64,000 nucleotides of DNA, taken from assembly GCA_001887945.1 (NCBI GenBank), contig LDOQ01000176.1, positions 1 through 64,000 of the forward strand. Reading direction: 5' to 3'. Under the pieces are notes generated by a model. It worked only from the letters and a program-made list of their open reading frames with translations, searched no databases and was not told where the DNA came from. Position numbers and translations under genes: made by a program. Below are positions 1 through 8,597 of this stretch, piece by piece. Position 1 is the first letter of the stretch; each line of letters begins with the position of its first letter. The stretch comes from Spraguea lophii. Lineage: Eukaryota; Microsporidia; Spragueidae.

Positions 1-123
1 AAAATAGAAATAAAATGTGAAATACAAACAAGAGATAATTCTTCTATAAAAAATTATTTTTGTATTATGAAATTTTTAATCAATGAAAAATATTTAATAG
101 ATTCTACTGTTATTGAAATTTAA
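1..123 (+). CDS. 3' end of an unknown protein (partial)
   Basis: The first reading frame is open from the window edge to a TAA at 121-123, giving the last 40 residues of a protein whose start lies outside the window. The fragment is lysine- and isoleucine-rich with two cysteines, and I recognise no domain. It lies 111 bp upstream of the TPR gene on the same strand. A chance open frame of 40 codons is possible in such AT-rich DNA, but the absence of any stop up to the window edge and the ordinary amino-acid mixture favour a real gene end. Confidence 0.45.
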   Translation, partial: KIEIKCEIQTRDNSSIKNYFCIMKFLINEKYLIDSTVIEI

Positions 124-234
124 ATAATTAATTCTTATTTTAATTGATTATGATATTTAATGGTTAAGATGTTAATTTTTCTTTTGAAATTTAAACAAAA
201 ATTTAATTAATAAAATTTATTTTTATCCTCTAAC

Positions 235-855
235 ATGGATTTCAATAAATTACTAGAAAATATTGAAGAGCATAAAAAATATTTTGAACAGGATGAATAT
301 AACCAATTGATTAGTATTATCGAAAAAGCTAAGGATAAGGCAGAAAAATCTGTTGATAAAAAACTTGCAGAAGAATATAAGGAAAAAGGAAACAAAGACT
401 TTAAATCTGGAAATTTTAAAGCTGCAGTTGAAAACTACAGCTTAGCATTGGAAAATGATCCCAATAACGAGATTTTTTATTCCAATAGAGCAGCAGCATA
501 TGGAAAATTAAAGAAAATAGAAGAAGCAATTAAAGATTGTGAGGAAGCAATAAAAATTAATCCTCAGTTTTTAAAAGTATATTACCGTTTGGCAGGTTTT
601 TACAGTGAAATAGATAAAGATGAAGAAATCAAAGTATATGAGGAGATTCTTAAAATCAATCCTGATGATATAAAAATAAAACAAAAGATCCAATCATTGA
701 AACAACAAGATAATGGATCTATTGGAGAAGATTTTAAAGAAAAAGATATTAGTGCTCTTTTAAATAATCCAGAATTAATTCAAATGGCGCAAAACTTTAT
801 GAAAGATAAATCACCTGAGGATTTAAAAAGAATGGCTGAGATGTTTAAAAAATAA
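235..855 (+). CDS. TPR co-chaperone, Sgt2/SGTA-like
   Basis: 206 residues. Three tetratricopeptide repeats occupy about residues 46-150, with the classic signatures KEKGNKDFKSGNF and YSNRAAAYGKL. Such domains bind the C-terminal EEVD of Hsp70/Hsp90. The C-terminal 40 residues (LLNNPELIQMAQNFM, then SPEDLKRMAEMF) resemble the hydrophobic STI1/NNP-type tail of Sgt2 and Sti1. Sgt2 hands tail-anchored proteins to the GET pathway; Sti1/Hop links Hsp70 to Hsp90. The single TPR block and the small size fit Sgt2 better, though the glutamine-rich tail is missing. The start is preceded by CCTCTAAC, a weak version of the CCC start signal. The family call is firm; the exact orthologue is inferred. Confidence 0.8.
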   Translation: MDFNKLLENIEEHKKYFEQDEYNQLISIIEKAKDKAEKSVDKKLAEEYKEKGNKDFKSGNFKAAVENYSLALENDPNNEIFYSNRAAAYGKLKKIEEAIKDCEEAIKINPQFLKVYYRLAGFYSEIDKDEEIKVYEEILKINPDDIKIKQKIQSLKQQDNGSIGEDFKEKDISALLNNPELIQMAQNFMKDKSPEDLKRMAEMFKK

Positions 856-897
856 TTAAATATCATTGAAGTAATTTATAAATATTTTTATATAATT

Positions 898-1884
898 CTA
901 TTTTTCGGAATGGCAACCACTTAAGATATCTTTAAATCTTTTCCATATTCCTCCTTTTTTCGTTTTCTTCCCATCTGCTGAAGATTCAGAACCATCTACA
1001 CAGATCCAATCATAACGAGAATCGTCAGTATATTTATATTTATGAAGAATCTTGTCAAAGATTGATATTAAAAATTTATAATCTGGCTCGTCATTGAACT
1101 TAAGACCTTTAACATATTTAAAATACCTAATAAAATATTTTTCTCCTGTTATTCCTTGACATAATACTTCATTAGAAACAGACGCTTTCTTTTTTGCAAT
1201 CATTCTATATTTTTCTTTTCCTGTGGGTGCTTGAATTCCTACCCATGGAAGTGTACCTTGAGCAAAGTATACCAATACATATCCCAGGTTTTCTAAATCA
1301 TCTCTCCTGCTTTGTTCTAGACCAGCATGAGTATTAACTGAAGCATATCTAGCCGTTCCTGTTAATTTTTTATTATTTATCAGTGGGATATGTTCATTTG
1401 TTGATGGATCAAGATAATCTTTTGACATTCCAAAATCCACAAGATATAATTGTTTGCTATCAGAATAATCCACTAAAATATTTTCAGGTTTCATATCTCT
1501 GTATAATTTCCCTTTTTCATGTATTTCTTTCAAACATTGTATAATTTTCTTTCCTATCAAACATATTGTTTTAATACTAAAACATTTTCCTCTTTTTTCA
1601 AAGATTGATTGAAGGCTAACACCTAATCTATCTAACACCAAATAATATCTCTTCTGATGCACACCAAATGCATATACTTTAGGTATTCCAAAGCAGCCTG
1701 CAAGAGTTCTGTATGCAGCATATTCATTTTTCAATTGACTATTTGTATTTTCTTTGCTTATTTCCATTTTCATAGCATATATCTTTTTTTTATTTACATC
1801 TTTTACTTCGTATACAATACCAAAGCTACCTCTTCCCAACTCTAAAACAATTTTATAATTCCCAACTATGTCACCATTCTTCAT
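898..1884 (-). CDS. Casein kinase 1 (CK1/Hrr25-like) protein kinase
   Basis: 328 residues from the ATG at 1884; the longer frame opens at 1914, but a GGGGG run at 1892-1896 sits between the two ATGs, so the inner start is preferred. The kinase domain fills most of the protein: glycine loop GRGSFG (18-23), ATP lysine K39 in AMKME, catalytic loop YRDMKPEN (128-135), DFG at 150-152 and the CK1-specific GTARYAS activation segment. The usual HRD histidine is a tyrosine here. CK1 enzymes are constitutively active Ser/Thr kinases acting in ribosome maturation, secretion and division. The short lysine-rich tail ends in CHSEK and shows no clear prenylation box. The gene converges with the TPR gene, with 42 bp between them. 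Confidence 0.93.
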   Translation of the reverse strand: MKNGDIVGNYKIVLELGRGSFGIVYEVKDVNKKKIYAMKMEISKENTNSQLKNEYAAYRTLAGCFGIPKVYAFGVHQKRYYLVLDRLGVSLQSIFEKRGKCFSIKTICLIGKKIIQCLKEIHEKGKLYRDMKPENILVDYSDSKQLYLVDFGMSKDYLDPSTNEHIPLINNKKLTGTARYASVNTHAGLEQSRRDDLENLGYVLVYFAQGTLPWVGIQAPTGKEKYRMIAKKKASVSNEVLCQGITGEKYFIRYFKYVKGLKFNDEPDYKFLISIFDKILHKYKYTDDSRYDWICVDGSESSADGKKTKKGGIWKRFKDILSGCHSEK

Positions 1885-1914
1885 AATATTTTTCCCCCTG
1901 TTATCAAAAAGCAT

Positions 1915-3035
1915 TTAATTTGTTATTATTAAAAATAAAATAAAAGTTTCTGTTAAATATAAAACGAGAGTGTTTCAAAATGAAAAATAAAATAAAACAA
2001 TTTTAGCGTCCAAGCAACAACATATTCATTTATCATTTTTATAATTAGTGATTAATTTTCTATAAATACAAATAAAATTTATTTATGATTGAAAATATAT
2101 TTTTTTCCTTTTATATTTTGCTCTTTGTTTTTGCCTGTGTAATAAATATACAGAGTAAATAAAAAAAATATTTTTTTAAAAATTAAACTATTTTATAATA
2201 TTTATTTTACCTATTACATACCAATGGTTAATGAAAGATGGTTAATTATCTAAAAATACAAAAATATTATTAACGTTTAATTAGTAACTTAAATATTTCA
2301 ATAACATTATTATTTTAGGATGATAACTAAAATCCACAGAACGCAGGTTTTGAATTATTTATATAAGCAATATTTTTCAAAGGAAAAAGTAGAAGTAGAT
2401 AAAATAATAAAACGAATTGATTAGGCTAAAGATTTGATAGCATGGCTTAACTATATCTACACATCAAAGAAGAGATTTGTAAATTTTAAGAATATGTGAT
2501 GTTTAATAATATCTTTCATAAACAAAATCTTAACATTTTAATATATAAAATAAAACGAAATTAATGTATATATTTAGTGAGGCTAAGTAATATACGTTAA
2601 ATATACTTGATAAAGAAAATGGAACAAATAATAGCTTATCATAAATTTTTATAACCACAAGACCATAGTATTAAGTGGATGAAAGATTGTTTTTAAATAA
2701 AAATTCCATTTTTAAAGGATCTTCTTTTCTTCTTTATTGAAAAATAAAAAGTTCATTTAAAATACTATTTGATATTATTTCATTTATAAATATTTGTATT
2801 TAAAGATTTAAAGATTTAAAGATTTAAAATAACACAAATATATTTTACTTATACTTCATTTTGAAAAAAATCATAAATATTTTACAAACAAATAAAGATA
2901 CAAACAATATTTACATCACAAACACATTATTATAATCTCACTTAAAAAATATTATTTTTTTCATTTTATAAAATAATATCAATTATATCAGAAACATATT
3001 TTCATCAATATTCAATAATTAAAAAAAACAACACC
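1915..3035. other. Gene-poor AT-rich intergenic region
   Basis: About 1.1 kb between divergent genes. It holds a short interrupted frame (listed separately at 2320-2499) and a small tandem repeat near 2800-2826 with three copies of AAAGATTT-type units. No other coding or RNA feature could be supported. Confidence 0.6.
2320..2499 (+). pseudogene. Possible gene relic with in-frame stop
   Basis: An ATG at 2320 opens 34 codons ending in TAG at 2422-2424; the same frame continues for 24 more codons to TGA at 2497-2499. Composition on both sides of the stop is protein-like (mixed charged and aromatic residues, including LIAWLNYIYTSKKRF after the stop). I do not recognise the family. It could be a decayed small gene or a chance frame. 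Confidence 0.2.
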
Positions 3036-3386
3036 ATGTCTATTGACACCGATAATACACCCAAACGCAGTAAACTTTCTGAATCAACTTTGGTAACTAA
3101 AAATCAATATGTTGCAGTACAAGAGCAGAAAAAAGTAAAAATGAGAAAATTTTATAGAAAAGAAGTTGAGATAGAAACAATAAATGGATATCCTATAAAA
3201 ATAATGGTTTGGGCGTCAGATGAAAAACCACAGCTAAAGGTTAAGAAGGAAATAATTATGCATAAATGTGAAGTCTGTGGGAAGGAGTTTGATGAGAGTA
3301 GAAAGGTTAAACAGCATACAAGAAAAATGCATATAGATAAACAGAAAATAGAAAATAAAACACAAGATGAAAAAAATAAAATTTAA
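3036..3386 (+). CDS. Small C2H2 zinc-finger protein
   Basis: 116 residues. One zinc finger near residues 78-99 follows CEVCGKEF then HTRKMH, spacing C-x2-C-x12-H-x4-H. The N-terminal half is basic (KKVKMRKFYRKEVEIE) and the tail is lysine-rich and probably disordered. A single finger of this type can bind nucleic acid or protein, so it may be a DNA-binding or RNA-processing factor; no specific orthologue is recognised. The start ATG follows ACAACACC. Confidence 0.7.
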   Translation: MSIDTDNTPKRSKLSESTLVTKNQYVAVQEQKKVKMRKFYRKEVEIETINGYPIKIMVWASDEKPQLKVKKEIIMHKCEVCGKEFDESRKVKQHTRKMHIDKQKIENKTQDEKNKI

Positions 3387-3611
3387 AATATTTACAGAAC
3401 TTTTTTTTAAAATAAATACTTTTAAAAATTATAAATAAAATCCTAATACGCTGAAACGTAAAGGAGTATAAGGTTAATAAATATATTTACCAAAACCAAT
3501 TAATAAAAATACACCAATACTTTTTAAAATCACCAGTTTTAGTTTGCAACATAACTGTAACATTTATAAACAAAAGTTTTATTTAAAAAATAAATATTTT
3601 TAAAAACAACC

Positions 3612-4391
3612 ATGAATTATCAACAAACAATATACGATACTTCAAATAAGTTACCTGTAATACATAACAACATAAAGAATAGCAATGCCGTCATCCTACT
3701 ATCGGGAATGGGTGGTGATATGCTTTCCCCAGATTACCAACACCTTATAATGTCATTTTGCACTAAAAACAACATATTTTGCATCTCACCCAAACTTCAA
3801 TCATATCCTGATTTTGGATTATACACATTAGACGATGATATTTCAGATATTAAAAAACTTATAGAATTTTTTGAACTGAAAAATATATTTCTCATTGGAC
3901 ATTCCACAGGATGTCAAATTTCAATATATTTACTTAATAATTCAAATATTAAAATACACACAATTATTCTACAAGGACCTGTCAGTGACAGAGAATGCAC
4001 AGAAAAATATAATAACAATTTAAAAAATGAAATTGCTATTGCACAGAAAACAACAGGTATTTTACCATTTCTTTACGAAGGTGTAGAAATAAAATCTGAA
4101 AGATTTTTAGATTTAGTACTACCTAACGGAAAGGATGATCTCTTCTCTTCTGATCTACCAGATATTTTTTTTTATAATTTAAATAAAAAAAATACTAAGA
4201 TAGTGATAATAAATTCTATATATGATGAATTTACAGTAAACGATAATAAATATAAATTAAAATTGATAAATAATAATATAATTTATGATATTGAGAGTAA
4301 CCATAGTTGTGAAAGTAATGATGGAAATACCAAATTATTAGATATTGTTTCTAAGTACCTAAAAGATTTTAAAAATAGCTATTTACAATGA
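3612..4391 (+). CDS. Alpha/beta hydrolase, DUF1749 (UPF0613) family
   Basis: 259 residues. The nucleophile elbow is GHSTGCQ (about 96-102), the signature of the fungal DUF1749 proteins; S98 would be the catalytic serine. The early strand and oxyanion segment LLSGMGGDMLSPDY and a late IVIINSIYDEFTV segment that could supply the acid fit the fold, and a histidine in SNHSCES near residue 237 could complete the triad. Substrate is unknown for the family. The protein has no signal peptide or membrane span, so it should be cytosolic. The start follows AAACAACC. Confidence 0.72.
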   Translation: MNYQQTIYDTSNKLPVIHNNIKNSNAVILLSGMGGDMLSPDYQHLIMSFCTKNNIFCISPKLQSYPDFGLYTLDDDISDIKKLIEFFELKNIFLIGHSTGCQISIYLLNNSNIKIHTIILQGPVSDRECTEKYNNNLKNEIAIAQKTTGILPFLYEGVEIKSERFLDLVLPNGKDDLFSSDLPDIFFYNLNKKNTKIVIINSIYDEFTVNDNKYKLKLINNNIIYDIESNHSCESNDGNTKLLDIVSKYLKDFKNSYLQ

Positions 4392-4885
4392 TATTATATT
4401 ACATCAATTATAATTTGAATAGATAATATGAGTTATAATTGATTATTAAATGGTTATTTGAATTATAACAATAAGAAGTAATATGAGAAATAAAGAAGAA
4501 TATACAATAAATGAAAATAAAAGTTATTTAAAATTATATATACATAACAATATTAAATATTATTGTTTCCTTTTCTGGTAAAAAACAAAAAAAACAAATA
4601 TTTATTTTTTTTAACATAAAGAAAATAATATACACTATTATTACAATATATTTATTTTTTAATAAAAATTAATTATTGGCAAAAATATACAATCATAAAT
4701 ATTATATTAATATATTTGATGATATTAGAAATTACAAAAAATTATTTTATTTTTATAACATCATATTATTTTTGAATTCAATTTCTAAAACAATTTTCAC
4801 TACAAAATCTCATATTTCGTTTTATTATATTTTACTACATTTTTTCGCTTATTTTTTATTTTCCATCACTACTATCAAAACACCC
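4392..4885. other. Intergenic, AT-rich
   Basis: 494 bp of A/T-rich sequence with no recognisable gene. A frame open from 4676 begins with TTG rather than ATG and runs into the ING gene; its hydrophobic translation before 4886 is interpreted as untranslated leader. Confidence 0.6.
4883..4885 (+). promoter_or_regulatory. CCC start signal of the ING gene
   Basis: CCC directly abuts the ATG at 4886. It decides the start: the upstream part of the frame has no ATG and does not resemble ING proteins, whereas the sequence after this ATG does. Confidence 0.7.
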
Positions 4886-5425
4886 ATGACAATTTACAAA
4901 GACTCCATAGAAGCATTAGAAGATGCAAATACTATTATCCAAAAAACATTTACTGATCTTAAAGATATTGAAAACCATTCTAATAAGATTAACAAGAATT
5001 TAAAATCCATACTCTCCAATATTTCAGAAGATAGTGTTTCGGATGCAAAGGTTTCAGAATTGAACAATCTTCTTCTTAATCTTTATGAAGATGATAGAAA
5101 ATATAAAACAGTCGTAGAAAGTACTATAAATTATTTAGAAGATCATATGCAATTGGTTCCAAAAGAATGTGATCTTTTTAATGAAACAATAGCAAAATCA
5201 GCTTTAAATGAAAAAATAAAAAATTTAACGGAAATAGAAGAGGCAATGGAAGATGAAAGAAGAAAATATTGTATTTGTCAAAGTGATATATCCGATAATA
5301 TGATAGCATGTGATAATGAACAATGTGATGTTGAATGGTATCATTATAAATGTATAGGATTAACAGAACAACCATACGGTGATTGGATATGCAATAAATG
5401 TAGAGAAGAAGAAAGCTCTAAATAA
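4886..5425 (+). CDS. ING-family PHD-finger chromatin protein (Yng/Pho23-like)
   Basis: 179 residues from the ATG at 4886, which sits directly behind CCC. The N-terminal half is the ING helical region (MTIYKDSIEALEDANTII and the following coiled segments). The C-terminal PHD finger (about 130-174) shows the C4HC3 pattern: CICQSD, CDNEQCDVEWYHYKC, GDWICNKC. ING proteins read methylated H3K4 and are subunits of histone acetyltransferase (NuA3/NuA4) or deacetylase (Rpd3L) complexes in the nucleus. The sequence does not tell which complex. Microsporidian size reduction is evident compared with the 220-330 residue yeast proteins. Confidence 0.88.
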   Translation: MTIYKDSIEALEDANTIIQKTFTDLKDIENHSNKINKNLKSILSNISEDSVSDAKVSELNNLLLNLYEDDRKYKTVVESTINYLEDHMQLVPKECDLFNETIAKSALNEKIKNLTEIEEAMEDERRKYCICQSDISDNMIACDNEQCDVEWYHYKCIGLTEQPYGDWICNKCREEESSK

Positions 5426-5426
5426 A

Positions 5427-6428
5427 TTATTTTTTATTTCGTTCAGATATTTTTAACAAACTACATTCCTTAACCTTCTTTTCCCTCTCTTCAATAACAT
5501 ATTTAGAATGTTTATCCACCATACCTATTATCTCCTTAACCACCTCATCAAATTCTTTTATCCGTACATTCTTCAATTCTTCCATCACAATCTTTGAAAG
5601 CTCAGGAAACGCAAGAGTATTAGAAAATGAATTAATATGAGAAAATAATAATTTTAAAGATTCAGAAATAACAAAATTCCTATATTCCAAAGAATCCACT
5701 CTATCCGAATCTATTTTTATATTCTCATAAGATATTTTCTTGCCCGTAATATTAGATTTCAATTTTATACTATTTTTCAAAATAACCAATAATTCCACAG
5801 TCAACGGTATAAAATATTTCAAACGTAAAATACAATGTATAATTCTTAAATTATAAATTAAATACTTAGAAGCTCGCTTACAAGAAATTATTTTAAATAA
5901 TAAATTTATAAAATCCGTTACATGCTTAGAATTCATATTTAAAGATAATACATCTATAAAATATATAGATAAAGATAAATTATATTCTTTATCCATTATT
6001 ATATTATACAGAGTATCCATCTCATATCTTATATCCTTTACTTCTACTTTCGAATGATCTATTTTATCATTAAAACTCTTTTCTATAATAGATTCTTTAT
6101 TTTCTCTGTTTAATAAATTGTTAGTAGATGATATATTTTTATTATTATTATTTTTATTGTTATCGTTTTTAGTATTGGTTCTATTGTTAGTTCTATTGTA
6201 TTTATTATTATCTTTCGTGTTAATTCTATTATACTTATTATTATCATTATTATTGGTTCGATTATAGTTATTATCATTATTATACTTGTTTTTGTTAAAT
6301 TTATTATTATCTCTGGTGTTAATTCTATTATGTTTATTATTATCATTGTTATACTTATTTCTGTTATCTTTATCATTAGTATTAGATCTATTCTTATTAA
6401 ATTTATTATTTACTTTTTTCATTGCCAT
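5427..6428 (-). CDS. Noc2-like ribosome biogenesis protein with Asn-rich N-terminus
   Basis: 333 residues; the start is fixed by CCC immediately before ATG (GGG at 6429-6431 on the plus strand). Residues 1-105 are almost entirely Asn, Lys, Asp, Arg and Thr in degenerate repeats of KYNNDNN/NRTNNRTN type. The remainder is helical. Two parts recall the C-terminal Noc2 domain: YNLRIIHCILRLKYFIPLTVELL (compare the 'PLRFH..RsL..L....fIPL' block of Noc2) and LAFPELSKIVMEEL followed by MVDKHSKYVIEEREKK. Noc2 pairs with Noc1 and Noc3 to move pre-60S particles through the nucleolus. The protein is less than half the yeast length, and the assignment rests on motif recall. It overlaps nothing but abuts the ING stop codon within 2 bp. 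Confidence 0.55.
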   Translation of the reverse strand: MAMKKVNNKFNKNRSNTNDKDNRNKYNNDNNKHNRINTRDNNKFNKNKYNNDNNYNRTNNNDNNKYNRINTKDNNKYNRTNNRTNTKNDNNKNNNNKNISSTNNLLNRENKESIIEKSFNDKIDHSKVEVKDIRYEMDTLYNIIMDKEYNLSLSIYFIDVLSLNMNSKHVTDFINLLFKIISCKRASKYLIYNLRIIHCILRLKYFIPLTVELLVILKNSIKLKSNITGKKISYENIKIDSDRVDSLEYRNFVISESLKLLFSHINSFSNTLAFPELSKIVMEELKNVRIKEFDEVVKEIIGMVDKHSKYVIEEREKKVKECSLLKISERNKK

Positions 6429-6607
6429 GGGATAAAAGAATAAAAGATAATAAAATAAATAATGATAATATATTTATAATTTTATTACATTTAACTAAAT
6501 AATAATATTATCTTTATTTCCTTTATTACTTAATAACTTTATTTCATATTCCATTACTTACATCATTTGTTTTACTAACAATAAACATTTTTAATTTTTT
6601 TTTATTA

Positions 6608-7063
6608 ATGGGACTTTTATTTATTATAAGTCTCCTGGCTGGTTGCGGCCTATTATGGTCTGAGACCTTTGATCCTAAAGTAAATCTAAGCTTGTGCTAA
6701 CTGGTTTCATCACAGATATATATTAATCTCGTTTATCCTATGTTATAGAGTGTTAGGGTTTTATATCTGATATACACCACCTTATCTTATCTTTTCAGAG
6801 ACTCCTAACCTCTTTCTTGCCATAGTATTGGCCAAGTCATAAATCAATACCGTGATTGCAACTACATCAGCTAGACACTACTTTAATTTAGTAATGGGCC
6901 CTCATACAAAACACAATTAATGTAGCGTTATCAACCTTCACCCACACAACAACCTTTTCTCTTTTCTTCTCTTCTAGTTTTATTTTGAAAATTCTTCTGG
7001 ATAAAGGATTCGAACCCGCCAGGTTTAAAATTTTGTTGCCACCCCACGACCACTAAACCAAAG
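6608..7063 (-). repeat. SINE-like element, copy A (tRNA-like head on minus strand)
   Basis: About 456 bp. Read on the minus strand it begins with a tRNA-like head: an A-box-like TGGTTTAGTGG near 7059 and a perfect B box GGTTCGAATCC (complement of 7006-7016). It continues through a pyrimidine/purine-biased body and ends near 6608 in A-rich sequence. Long parts match the copies at 23.9, 36.9 and 48.8 kb, including ACTGGTTTCAT, GTGTTAGGGTTTT and CACCCACACAACAACC on the plus strand. The head looks too degenerate to act as a tRNA. It fills the space between the Noc2-like and AIG1-like genes. The ends are estimated from where the copies stop matching. Confidence 0.75.
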
Positions 7064-7114
7064 TTAGATCACAATCATTTTTAATCAATAAATAAATTAC
7101 TGATAAACACCATT

Positions 7115-7858
7115 ATGCATAACATCAGTGATTTCTCTTCTTCACTCAAAACAGCCGGATTTAACCTTATACGCATAATATTCCTAATAGCATTAATATA
7201 TGGCAGTAGTACACTATATATGACAAAAGAAGTTAAAGAATTATACAATAATCAATTTGGTAATAGACACATTTATCTAACAAACATTTCTCTCTATCTA
7301 ACTATAACTACCATGCTATTGGGAATAACAGTATCAATTTTACAAACAAAAATTATAATAGATTTTATGCATAAAATAGACAGAAGGATAAAGAAGAAAA
7401 CATTCAACAAGATTTATACTACAGCATTATTTACAACATTATGCTTAGAAATATTAGTTACACTATTATATTGGCCATTACGTATTTTCAAACCTACATT
7501 ACTTTCTGCAAGACAAGATCCAGAATATCAAACACCAATATTCCCTAACCATTGTATACATACTATTCCACTTATCAGTATGATTTATGAATGTTTTACA
7601 CGTAAGATTATATATAGTAGATGTACAAGAATAAGCACTATTATTTCTACAGGTATATTTTCTATATTTTATTATACATGGGGATATATATCTTCTATAT
7701 ACAATAAACAATGGCCATATCCATTATTAACAAATATGAATGGTATATTAAGAATGATATTCATACATTCTGTGTGTATAATAGGATTGGTATTAGGATA
7801 TGGAGTAGTAAATACCATTATATGGATTAAGAATAGATTTAAAATAGAACATAAATAA
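7115..7858 (+). CDS. AIG1/FAR-17a-family multi-pass membrane protein
   Basis: 247 residues with about six hydrophobic segments. Features match the AIG1/ADTRP/FAR-17a family: TTMLLGITVSIL early, PNHCIHTIPLISMIYECF in the middle carrying a conserved histidine, and YYTWGYISSIYNKQWPYPLL near the end, equivalent to the family's 'W.YPfl' motif. Human AIG1 and ADTRP are ER or plasma-membrane threonine hydrolases that cleave fatty acid esters of hydroxy fatty acids. Whether a parasite enzyme uses the same lipids is unknown. The start ATG follows ACACCATT. Intergenic DNA upstream is the SINE-like copy A. Confidence 0.75.
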   Translation: MHNISDFSSSLKTAGFNLIRIIFLIALIYGSSTLYMTKEVKELYNNQFGNRHIYLTNISLYLTITTMLLGITVSILQTKIIIDFMHKIDRRIKKKTFNKIYTTALFTTLCLEILVTLLYWPLRIFKPTLLSARQDPEYQTPIFPNHCIHTIPLISMIYECFTRKIIYSRCTRISTIISTGIFSIFYYTWGYISSIYNKQWPYPLLTNMNGILRMIFIHSVCIIGLVLGYGVVNTIIWIKNRFKIEHK

Positions 7859-8208
7859 TGTATAATATAAAGATGTAGAGTAAATAATGTAAAGAGAGTA
7901 TAATGTATAAAGTATAATATGAAGATCTAGAGTAAATGATATATAATATAGAATGTTTAATGAATATAAAGTAAAGAGAGTATATAACAAAGAATAAATA
8001 AAATAATATATGAAATAATTTTATTTTTTATTTTAACCTCAGAAACCATTTAATCATCACTAGCATAAGAGTGGTGCATGATATTTCATCATTGGTAAAT
8101 ATATTATGAAATATTATAATAGTGGTAACTAACAATCATAAGTGATATATGTAATATAATATTACATATATTATTTATGATTGTTAGTTATTTTTTTATA
8201 TAAAAATT
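7859..8208. other. AT-rich intergenic with degenerate repeats and hairpin
   Basis: 7860-7990 contains loosely repeated units around AAGTATAATAT and AGAGTAAAT. 8040-8100 has small GC-richer hairpins, for example CATCAC pairing with GTGGTG. 8126-8190 is the large inverted repeat listed separately. Confidence 0.5.
8126..8190. repeat. 65-bp near-perfect palindrome
   Basis: The left arm (TAACTAACAATCATAA...) is the near-exact reverse complement of the right arm (...TTATGATTGTTAGTTA), centred near 8158, with only a few central mismatches. It lies just beyond the 3' end of the MRP RNA gene. It may be a cruciform, a processing or termination hairpin, or a tiny MITE. Confidence 0.7.
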
Positions 8209-8373
8209 GTTTGCTCCACAGAGTAAGCCTCATTGGGTTAAGCAGATCGATGCTCAACAGCATAACTTTCACAATGTACAAGAATAACTGTTTATAGTCT
8301 TATCTCTAATAATTACCGAGGACTTTCCTTAGAAATTAAAAATAATCTCCAATGCTGTTCTTGTGGATCAAAC
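8209..8373 (-). ncRNA. RNase MRP RNA (compact)
   Basis: About 165 nt on the minus strand. The near-5' segment holds AAGGAAAGTCCTCGG (complement of 8317-8331), which matches the universal CR-I core of RNase P/MRP RNAs and specifically the MRP form GAAAGUCCCCGG. Near the 3' end, AACCCAATGAGGCTTACTC (complement of 8222-8240) matches CR-V, and GUCCUC can pair with GAGGC to form helix P4. The ends form a P1 helix: GTTTGATCCACA (8373-8362) with TGTGGAGCAAAC (8220-8209), 11 of 12 positions paired. The loop UAGAG in TTAT-UAGAG-ATAA is one base from the MRP GARAR pentaloop. An 8-bp hairpin (GTTGAGCA/TGCTTAAC) lies in the 3' domain. TTTTT follows the 3' end as expected for RNA polymerase III. MRP cleaves pre-rRNA. 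Human MRP RNA is about 268 nt, so this one is strongly reduced. Confidence 0.8.
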
Positions 8374-8374
8374 T

Positions 8375-8385
8375 ATGGGGTAGAA
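8375..8385 (-). promoter_or_regulatory. TTCTACCCCAT element abutting MRP RNA
   Basis: On the minus strand TTCTACCCCAT ends one base before the inferred 5' end of the RNA. The same 11 bases occur at 54230-54240 beside another structured segment. Inference: a small-RNA promoter or start element. Confidence 0.4.
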
Positions 8386-8463
8386 AAAAAATAATTATTT
8401 AAAATAAAAATAATCAATAAATAATAATTTTATATTTTAGATGATATAGTAGATAATAGATAG

Positions 8464-8565
8464 TAATGTGATAATGTTATATGACAATAAAGAATATGTT
8501 ATATAACATGTTATATATTATTATATGTTATTATATGTCATAATTATTATAACATTATCACATTA
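8464..8565. repeat. 102-bp MITE-like element with 17-bp terminal inverted repeats
   Basis: TAATGTGATAATGTTAT at 8464-8480 is perfectly repeated in inverted orientation at 8549-8565. The interior is AT-rich and itself largely palindromic (ATGACA...TGTCAT, GTTATATAAC). The element ends with TA at both sides. It lies about 35 bp upstream of the SNF2 gene start, where it could also be a promoter cruciform. Confidence 0.55.
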
Positions 8566-8597
8566 TAATTATTGGTTTATTAATGTATAAACCCTTT

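Noticed and set aside
6110..6376. 88-codon Ile/Thr-rich frame inside the Noc2-like gene
   Set aside because: Out-of-frame reading of the AAT-rich N-terminal repeats on the same strand; composition is an artefact.
7006..7063. A functional tRNA gene at the end of repeat copy A
   Set aside because: A and B boxes are present, but no proper acceptor and anticodon stems can be drawn, and the same sequence recurs in other repeat copies with mutations.
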